NCBI RefSeq assembly: GCF_943733665.1
Contig: NZ_OX030782.1
Location: 3,334,501-3,398,500 of the forward strand
DNA: 64,000 nucleotides
Reading direction: 5' to 3'
Origin: Aquimarina sp. Aq107
GTDB lineage: Bacteria > Bacteroidota > Bacteroidia > Flavobacteriales > Flavobacteriaceae
Shown here: positions 59,116 through 64,000 of the stretch, piece after piece
How positions within the stretch are numbered: the first letter of the stretch is position 1
How the letters are laid out: each line of letters opens with the position of its first letter
Position numbers and translations under genes: made by a program
The notes under the pieces: generated by a model
Databases searched by the model: none
What the model saw: the letters and a program-made list of their open reading frames with translations, nothing else
What the model was told of the DNA's origin: nothing

Positions 59116-60981
59116 GTGAATTACGTATCAGTAGAAAATATTGCTAAATCGTTTGGAGAACGCATCCTGTTTCAGAATATCTCTTTTGGAATTAATGAAG
59201 GTCAGAAAATAGGTTTTATTGCAAAAAATGGAACAGGTAAAACATCTCTACTCAACATTGTTGCTGGTGATGAAGAACCTGATAATGGTCAAGTCGTATA
59301 TAGAAAAAATCTAAAAGTAGCTTTTTTACCTCAAGAACCTAATCTAGATCCTAATCTTACTATCGAACAAACCATTTTTGCTGCTGATAATGATACTTTA
59401 CGAGTAATAAACACTTATGAAAAAGCGCTGCAGAATCCTGATGATAGCGAAGCTTACCAAAAAGCTTTTGAGCAAATGGATGCTTTGAATGCGTGGGATT
59501 TTGAAACACAATACAAACAAATTCTTTTTAAACTAAAGTTAGAAAACCTAAATCAAAAAGTAAGTTTACTTTCTGGAGGTCAAAAAAAAAGGTTAGCACT
59601 TGCTAATATTCTACTCAGTAAACCTGAATTATTGTATCTGGATGAGCCTACCAACCATTTAGATTTAGAAATGATTGAATGGCTTGAAGAATATTTTGCC
59701 AAAGAAAACTTCACTCTTTTTATGGTGACTCACGATCGTTATTTTCTAGAAAACGTTTGTAATGAAATTGTAGAACTTGAAAACGGAAAATTATATAGCT
59801 ACAAAGGAAATTACGCCTATTATCTTCAGAATAAAGAAGCTAGAGTCGCTAATGAAGAAATTGAAACCAACAAAGCAAAACAACTTTATAAAAAGGAGTT
59901 GGATTGGATGCGAAGACAGCCTAAAGCTCGAACTACAAAATCAAAATCAAGAATTGATGATTTTTATGAAATAAAAGAACGAGCGCATAAAAGAAGAAAT
60001 GATCATGAAATACAATTAGAAATAAATATGGAACGACTAGGAAGTAAAATCCTAGAAATCCATAAGGTTTCTAAAAGTTATGAAAACCTTGTTCTTTTAG
60101 ACAAGTACGAATATGTTTTCCGAAAAGGAGAACGAGTTGGAATTATTGGTAAGAACGGAACCGGAAAATCAACGTTTCTAAATATGATTACCGGAGCTAC
60201 CCAACCTGATCAAGGTAAAATAGTGATTGGAGATACTGTAAAATTTGGTTACTACACCCAAAAAGGTATTACTATCAAAGAAGGGCAAAAAGTAATAGAA
60301 GTAATCAGAGAGTTTGGTGACTATATCCCTTTGAAAAAAGGAAGGCAGATTTCTGCACAACAACTATTAGAACGTTTTTTATTTGACCGTAAAAAGCAAT
60401 ATGATTTTGTAGAAAAACTGAGTGGTGGTGAACGAAAACGATTATATCTGTGTACTGTTCTAATACAGAACCCTAATTTCTTAATACTTGATGAACCTAC
60501 GAATGATTTAGATATTGTTACTCTAAATGTTTTGGAAAATTTCTTATTAGATTTTCCTGGCTGTCTAATTGTAGTATCACACGATCGTTATTTTATGGAC
60601 AAAATAGTAGATCATCTATTTGTATTTAGAGGAAATGGAGTAATAGAAGATTTCCCTGGTAATTATTCGGATTATCGTATTTACGAAAATAGTCGACCAC
60701 CAGAAAAAACTAAATCGATTGACACGGAACCAAAAACAAAGACATCTTGGAAAAAAGATAATAAGACCGCTTTGTCCTATAATGAACAAAAAGAATATAA
60801 CCGTATCGAACGTGACCTAAAGAAATTAGAAATTCAGAAAAAAGATATAGAGAAACTTTTTGCAAATGGTTCTTTGGAAGGAGATAAAATTAATGAAGAG
60901 TCAGCGAAGCTAAAAGAGATTATAGATAGTATTGAAGAAAAAGAAATGCGATGGTTAGAACTTTCTGAAAAAATGGAATAG
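59116..60981 (+). CDS. ABC-F family ATPase (ribosome-associated, Uup-like)
   Basis: Soluble protein of 621 residues with two ABC ATPase domains and no membrane part. First domain: GKNGTGKTSLL-like Walker A (written AKNGTGKTSLLN), LSGGQKKRLALANI, LLYLDEPTNHLDLEM. Linker of about 70 residues with KARTTKSKSRIDDFYEI. Second: GKNGTGKSTFLNMI, LSGGERKRLYLC, LILDEPTNDLDIVTL. A C-terminal coiled coil (about 555-621) is typical of Uup. ABC-F proteins act on the ribosome to relieve stalling or give antibiotic protection. The start codon is GTG. The SAM-methyltransferase-like gene follows after 24 bases. Confidence 0.9.
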   Translation: MNYVSVENIAKSFGERILFQNISFGINEGQKIGFIAKNGTGKTSLLNIVAGDEEPDNGQVVYRKNLKVAFLPQEPNLDPNLTIEQTIFAADNDTLRVINTYEKALQNPDDSEAYQKAFEQMDALNAWDFETQYKQILFKLKLENLNQKVSLLSGGQKKRLALANILLSKPELLYLDEPTNHLDLEMIEWLEEYFAKENFTLFMVTHDRYFLENVCNEIVELENGKLYSYKGNYAYYLQNKEARVANEEIETNKAKQLYKKELDWMRRQPKARTTKSKSRIDDFYEIKERAHKRRNDHEIQLEINMERLGSKILEIHKVSKSYENLVLLDKYEYVFRKGERVGIIGKNGTGKSTFLNMITGATQPDQGKIVIGDTVKFGYYTQKGITIKEGQKVIEVIREFGDYIPLKKGRQISAQQLLERFLFDRKKQYDFVEKLSGGERKRLYLCTVLIQNPNFLILDEPTNDLDIVTLNVLENFLLDFPGCLIVVSHDRYFMDKIVDHLFVFRGNGVIEDFPGNYSDYRIYENSRPPEKTKSIDTEPKTKTSWKKDNKTALSYNEQKEYNRIERDLKKLEIQKKDIEKLFANGSLEGDKINEESAKLKEIIDSIEEKEMRWLELSEKME

Positions 60982-61005
60982 ATACTTATACTTATTACTT
61001 CATTC

Positions 61006-61578
61006 ATGTTTTTTAAAATCAAGTCTTATTTTCAGTTTTTAATTAAATCTACTAACCAACACGGCGTACATTCCCCTTTTGTTTATAATTTGGTTACTAA
61101 GTGTTTTTATGATTCTAAAAAAAAAGACGCATATCCCAGAATAAAATCAATTCTTAAAAATAATACTGTTGATATAAATTTTAAGAATGCTAAACTTATA
61201 AATCGATTAATACCATATCTAGATTACAAATCGGTTTTAATCCCTGAAAAATCCTCTAATAATATTGCAGAGATTTTAACCATTAACAATTCCATTTCAA
61301 TTTCTAATTCTGAAGCCAACAACAAAGAATACGATTTCATATATCTAAACATCAACAAACTGAAAGAAAACACAGAATATTTAGAAACATTATTCTCTAG
61401 AGTTCATAATGATTCTCTGCTTCTTTTACAGGCCATACATTCATCGAAGGAACATCAGCTATTTTGGAAAAAATTACAAGATCATTACAAGGTTAAAGTT
61501 ACTATAGACACTTTTGATTTAGGCTTTATTTTTTTTAGAAAGGAACAAGAAAAAGAACATTTTACAATTAGAGTGTAA
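61006..61578 (+). CDS. degenerate class I methyltransferase-like protein
   Basis: Protein of 190 residues resembling flavobacterial SAM-dependent methyltransferases at both ends: KSTNQHGVHSPFVYNLVTKC near the start, and VTIDTFDLGFIFFRKEQEKEHF at the end. The centre is shortened and lacks the SAM-binding motif: where relatives have an acidic residue and a Gly-x-Gly loop, this protein has YKSVLIPEKSSNNIAEIL, and the motif II region reads YDFIYLNIN. It is therefore probably not an active methyltransferase. It follows the ABC-F gene by 24 bases and may be co-transcribed. Confidence 0.65.
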   Translation: MFFKIKSYFQFLIKSTNQHGVHSPFVYNLVTKCFYDSKKKDAYPRIKSILKNNTVDINFKNAKLINRLIPYLDYKSVLIPEKSSNNIAEILTINNSISISNSEANNKEYDFIYLNINKLKENTEYLETLFSRVHNDSLLLLQAIHSSKEHQLFWKKLQDHYKVKVTIDTFDLGFIFFRKEQEKEHFTIRV

Positions 61579-61643
61579 CAACTTCTTCATTGATGCGTCA
61601 TATAAGCTAAAATCGTATCTTACGGCTATAATTAATTCATCGC

Positions 61644-62330
61644 ATGGAAAACGTTATCGATATTAAAGGTATCATTAGAAACTTTCAATTAGGTCAAGAA
61701 ACAGTGTATGTACTTAAAGGCATTGATCTAGAAATAAAACGAGGAGATTATATCGCTATCATGGGACCTTCTGGATCGGGAAAATCTACACTTATGAATC
61801 TTTTAGGTTGTTTAGACACCCCAACAGATGGCACCTATAACCTTAATGGAAATGATGTTAGCAAAATGACGGATGACGAATTAGCAGATATTAGAAATAA
61901 AGAAATTGGTTTTGTATTTCAGACTTTTAATCTTCTACCAAGAACTACAGCCTTAGATAACGTAGCACTGCCTATGGTTTATGCTGGAACCTCTAAAAAA
62001 GATAGAAATGCAAGAGCCGAAGAAGTATTAACAGATGTAGGCTTAGCAGATCGTATGGATCACAAACCAAATCAACTTTCTGGTGGTCAACGACAACGTG
62101 TTGCGGTTGGTCGTGCATTGGTTAACAAACCTTCCATTATATTAGCAGATGAACCTACTGGAAATTTAGATTCCAAAACTTCATTAGAAATCATGCAGTT
62201 ATTTGATGATATTCACGGAGCTGGTAACACTGTAATTTTGGTAACTCATGAAGAAGAAGTAGCTGCTCATGCGCATCGTGTAATACGATTACGTGATGGT
62301 GTCATTGAGAGTGATACCAGAAACAGATAA
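61644..62330 (+). CDS. ABC transporter ATP-binding protein (LolD/MacB type)
   Basis: ATPase of 228 residues. Walker [17 protein letters not shown]-loop [17 protein letters not shown], signature [16 protein letters not shown], Walker [17 protein letters not shown], switch [11 protein letters not shown]. The LSGGQ context and the [14 protein letters not shown] segment place it in the LolD/MacB/FtsE group, which powers lipoprotein release or peptide export with a FtsX-like permease. No permease gene lies next to it, so its partner is elsewhere. Confidence 0.88.
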   Translation: MENVIDIKGIIRNFQLGQETVYVLKGIDLEIKRGDYIAIMGPSGSGKSTLMNLLGCLDTPTDGTYNLNGNDVSKMTDDELADIRNKEIGFVFQTFNLLPRTTALDNVALPMVYAGTSKKDRNARAEEVLTDVGLADRMDHKPNQLSGGQRQRVAVGRALVNKPSIILADEPTGNLDSKTSLEIMQLFDDIHGAGNTVILVTHEEEVAAHAHRVIRLRDGVIESDTRNR

Positions 62331-62401
62331 CTTATAATTTCAGGTTAGTATCGTAAAAATATTAATTCGTATTTTGGTGTTTTACTAATTCGAATTTTTA
62401 T

Positions 62402-63859
62402 ATGCAACCCATACATATTCTACTTTTAATCGCCGCTTACTTTGGTGTATTACTTTTAATTTCATATTTCACAGGAAAAAGTTCGGGAAACGAAGCCTTT
62501 TTTAAAGCGAATAAACAATCTCCTTGGTACGTAGTTGCTTTTGGTATGATCGGCGCTTCATTAAGTGGAGTTACATTTATTTCTGTTCCTGGATGGGTTG
62601 AAGGGGCACAGTTTAGCTATATGCAGATAGTTTTTGGATATCTGGTTGGTAATTTTGTTATTGCATATATCTTAATGCCAATTTACTATAAGTTAAACGT
62701 CACCTCTATTTATCAATATCTAGAAGAAAGATTTGGAGTAGTAAGTTATAAAACAGGAGCTTTCTTCTTCTTTATATCTAGAGTTTTAGGTGCTTCTTTC
62801 AGACTCTATCTTGTGGCAATTGTATTACAACAATATATTTTTGACGAATGGAATGTACCTTTCGAAATTACCGTTATACTTTCTATACTATTAATCTGGA
62901 TATATACCTTTAGAGGAGGGATAAAAACAATCGTTTGGACTGATACGTTACAGACATTATTTATGTTAATCGCCTTAGGAACCGCAATCTATTATATTAA
63001 TAATCAAATAGGATGGTCTTTTTCAGAATTTCTCTCTTCGGAAGAATTAAAAAATTATGATAAAATATTTTTCTTCGATAGCTTTTTAGAAAAGAATCAT
63101 TTTTTCAAGTCATTTATTGGTGGTATGTTTATCGCCATCTGTATGACTGGATTAGACCAAGATATGATGCAAAAAAATCTAACCTGTCGTAACTTAAAAG
63201 AGGCACAGAAAAACATGGTTTCTTTTAGTTTTGTATTGATTGTGGTCAACTTTATTTTTCTTTTACTAGGCGCTTTATTATTCATATATGCTGATCAATT
63301 TAATATTGCCACCCCAGTTGTAGATGGAAATGTAAAAACGGATTTGTTGTTTCCAGAAATCGCAATTAATGGCGGATTAGGCATCGTATTAGCTGTTGCA
63401 TTTATACTTGGATTAATTGCTGCTGCATACAGTAGCGCAGATAGTGCTCTAACATCACTAACAACTTCTTTCTGTGTAGACTTTTTAGGTATCGAGAAAA
63501 AAGAAAAGCAAGATCAAGTAGCGATTCGAAAAAAAACTCATATTGCCATGAGTGCCTTGTTAATCATCGTGATTATAGTTTTTAAGCATGTATTAACGGA
63601 AAATGTAATCAGTAATTTACTAACCGTAGCTACTTTTACTTATGGTCCACTTCTAGGTTTATTCGCATTCGGAATTTTTACTAATTATAAAATCAAAGAT
63701 AAATACACGTGGATTGTAGCTTTAATATCTGTTCTAATTATTATTGGAGTATGGAAAATACCTTCTGAATTCATTGGTGGTTATAAAATCGGTTATGAAT
63801 TACTTCCACTCAATGGATTACTAACATTTCTAGGCCTAATACTGATTCGTAGAAAGTAA
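62402..63859 (+). CDS. sodium:solute symporter family protein
   Basis: Inner-membrane transporter of 485 residues with 13 or so hydrophobic segments, of the SSS family. Signatures are [19 protein letters not shown] in helix 2, [20 protein letters not shown], and [22 protein letters not shown] in helix 9, where the Ser residues of the second sodium site lie. The substrate (sugar, amino acid, carboxylate) cannot be determined. The last 24 bases overlap, on the other strand, the end of the CoA-binding gene. Confidence 0.9.
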   Translation: MQPIHILLLIAAYFGVLLLISYFTGKSSGNEAFFKANKQSPWYVVAFGMIGASLSGVTFISVPGWVEGAQFSYMQIVFGYLVGNFVIAYILMPIYYKLNVTSIYQYLEERFGVVSYKTGAFFFFISRVLGASFRLYLVAIVLQQYIFDEWNVPFEITVILSILLIWIYTFRGGIKTIVWTDTLQTLFMLIALGTAIYYINNQIGWSFSEFLSSEELKNYDKIFFFDSFLEKNHFFKSFIGGMFIAICMTGLDQDMMQKNLTCRNLKEAQKNMVSFSFVLIVVNFIFLLLGALLFIYADQFNIATPVVDGNVKTDLLFPEIAINGGLGIVLAVAFILGLIAAAYSSADSALTSLTTSFCVDFLGIEKKEKQDQVAIRKKTHIAMSALLIIVIIVFKHVLTENVISNLLTVATFTYGPLLGLFAFGIFTNYKIKDKYTWIVALISVLIIIGVWKIPSEFIGGYKIGYELLPLNGLLTFLGLILIRRK

Positions 63860-64000
63860 CACCAAAGTACAAGCTACTTCTATATCTATATTCGCTTGTC
63901 TTAAAACCTTATAAAGCTCTGGGTTTTCAGTTCCTGGATTAAAAATGACTCTTTTTGGATTAAGGCCTACTATATATTTGTAGTATTGTTCTTGACGGGT
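63836..64000 (-). CDS. CoA-binding domain protein, C-terminal part (runs off the right edge)
   Basis: Partial gene with its stop at 63836-63838 and 54 codons inside the window. The translation shows [20 protein letters not shown] and an ending [13 protein letters not shown], which match the C-terminus of small YccU-like CoA-binding proteins (about 120 residues in all). Function of the family is poorly known. It converges with, and overlaps, the symporter gene by 24 bases. Confidence 0.75.
   Translation of the reverse strand, partial: TRQEQYYKYIVGLNPKRVIFNPGTENPELYKVLRQANIDIEVACTLVLLSTNQY

Noticed and set aside
61644..62330. LolD/MacB-type ATPase as peptide exporter or immunity pump
   Set aside because: No permease gene is adjacent and it is 17 kb from the nearest precursor; no evidence links them.
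1..64000. tRNA, rRNA or riboswitch genes
   Set aside because: No cloverleaf, conserved rRNA segment or known aptamer was recognised by eye in the intergenic regions; a covariance-model search would be needed to exclude them.

Overview
The window reads as chromosomal DNA of a marine-type Flavobacteriaceae bacterium (Bacteroidota). It is AT-rich, genes use TAnnTTTG-type -7 promoter elements, and it carries family hallmarks: a C-terminal type IX secretion (T9SS) sorting domain, a PorV/PorQ-like protein, TonB receptors with carboxypeptidase-regulatory domains, imelysin, HmuY, a PUR/DUF3276 protein and a cyclophilin-FKBP fusion. The short peptides with 25-residue leaders ending in Gly-Gly recall Aquimarina/Tenacibaculum-like genera, but the genus is only a guess. 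Coding density is high and no gene-free gap exceeds 300 bases. I saw no rRNA, tRNA, CRISPR array or complete insertion sequence.

Layout. 1-8.0 kb (mostly minus): a partial gene, then an iron-linked operon (DUF4856 lipoprotein, imelysin-like lipoprotein, HTTM membrane protein, TonB receptor), a haem-binding-domain protein and HMG-CoA lyase. 8.0-9.2 kb: a small secreted-peptide gene lying between a LysE exporter gene and a second, decayed copy of that exporter's 3' end. 9.3-11.3 kb: a T9SS-secreted spondin protein and pyrD. 11.4-19.6 kb: a divergent haem-acquisition locus (PepSY-flavodoxin-reductase fusion, DUF2271, secreted ankyrin protein, DUF6607-like protein; opposite, a TonB receptor and HmuY). 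19.7-35.3 kb: housekeeping (pepT, MscS, yajC, DUF1573, nusB, leucine dehydrogenase, ABC exporter, DUF3276, M14 peptidase, hydrolases, redoxin, DinB/YfiT, dual immunophilin).

35.4-44.3 kb is the most unusual part. An ECF sigma factor and its membrane anti-sigma face a lipoprotein gene and a large membrane-anchored TPR-CHAT protein. Beyond them lie two double-glycine precursor genes, a LanC cyclase, a vestigial cassette, an outer-membrane protein and a further double-glycine peptide. The promoter of the lipoprotein/CHAT unit shares a two-block motif with the peptide gene 28 kb away at 8.2 kb and with the two precursor genes at 40.4 and 40.8 kb. Those two precursor genes also share a nearly identical 46-bp repeat containing an inverted repeat. 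My inference is that the sigma factor commands a regulon of secreted, post-translationally modified or disulphide-rich peptides together with a periplasmic CHAT protease. The dehydratase (LanB) and the peptidase-containing exporter needed to finish the pathway are not in this window.

44.3-64 kb: recQ; an envelope operon kdsD-tatC-CMD-lptB; CapA and a DUF3160/YARHG lipoprotein; pssA; a PorV-like protein; lnt; a C-type-lectin protein; an ABC-F ATPase; a degenerate methyltransferase; a LolD/MacB-type ATPase; a sodium:solute symporter; and the 3' end of a CoA-binding protein gene running off the right edge.
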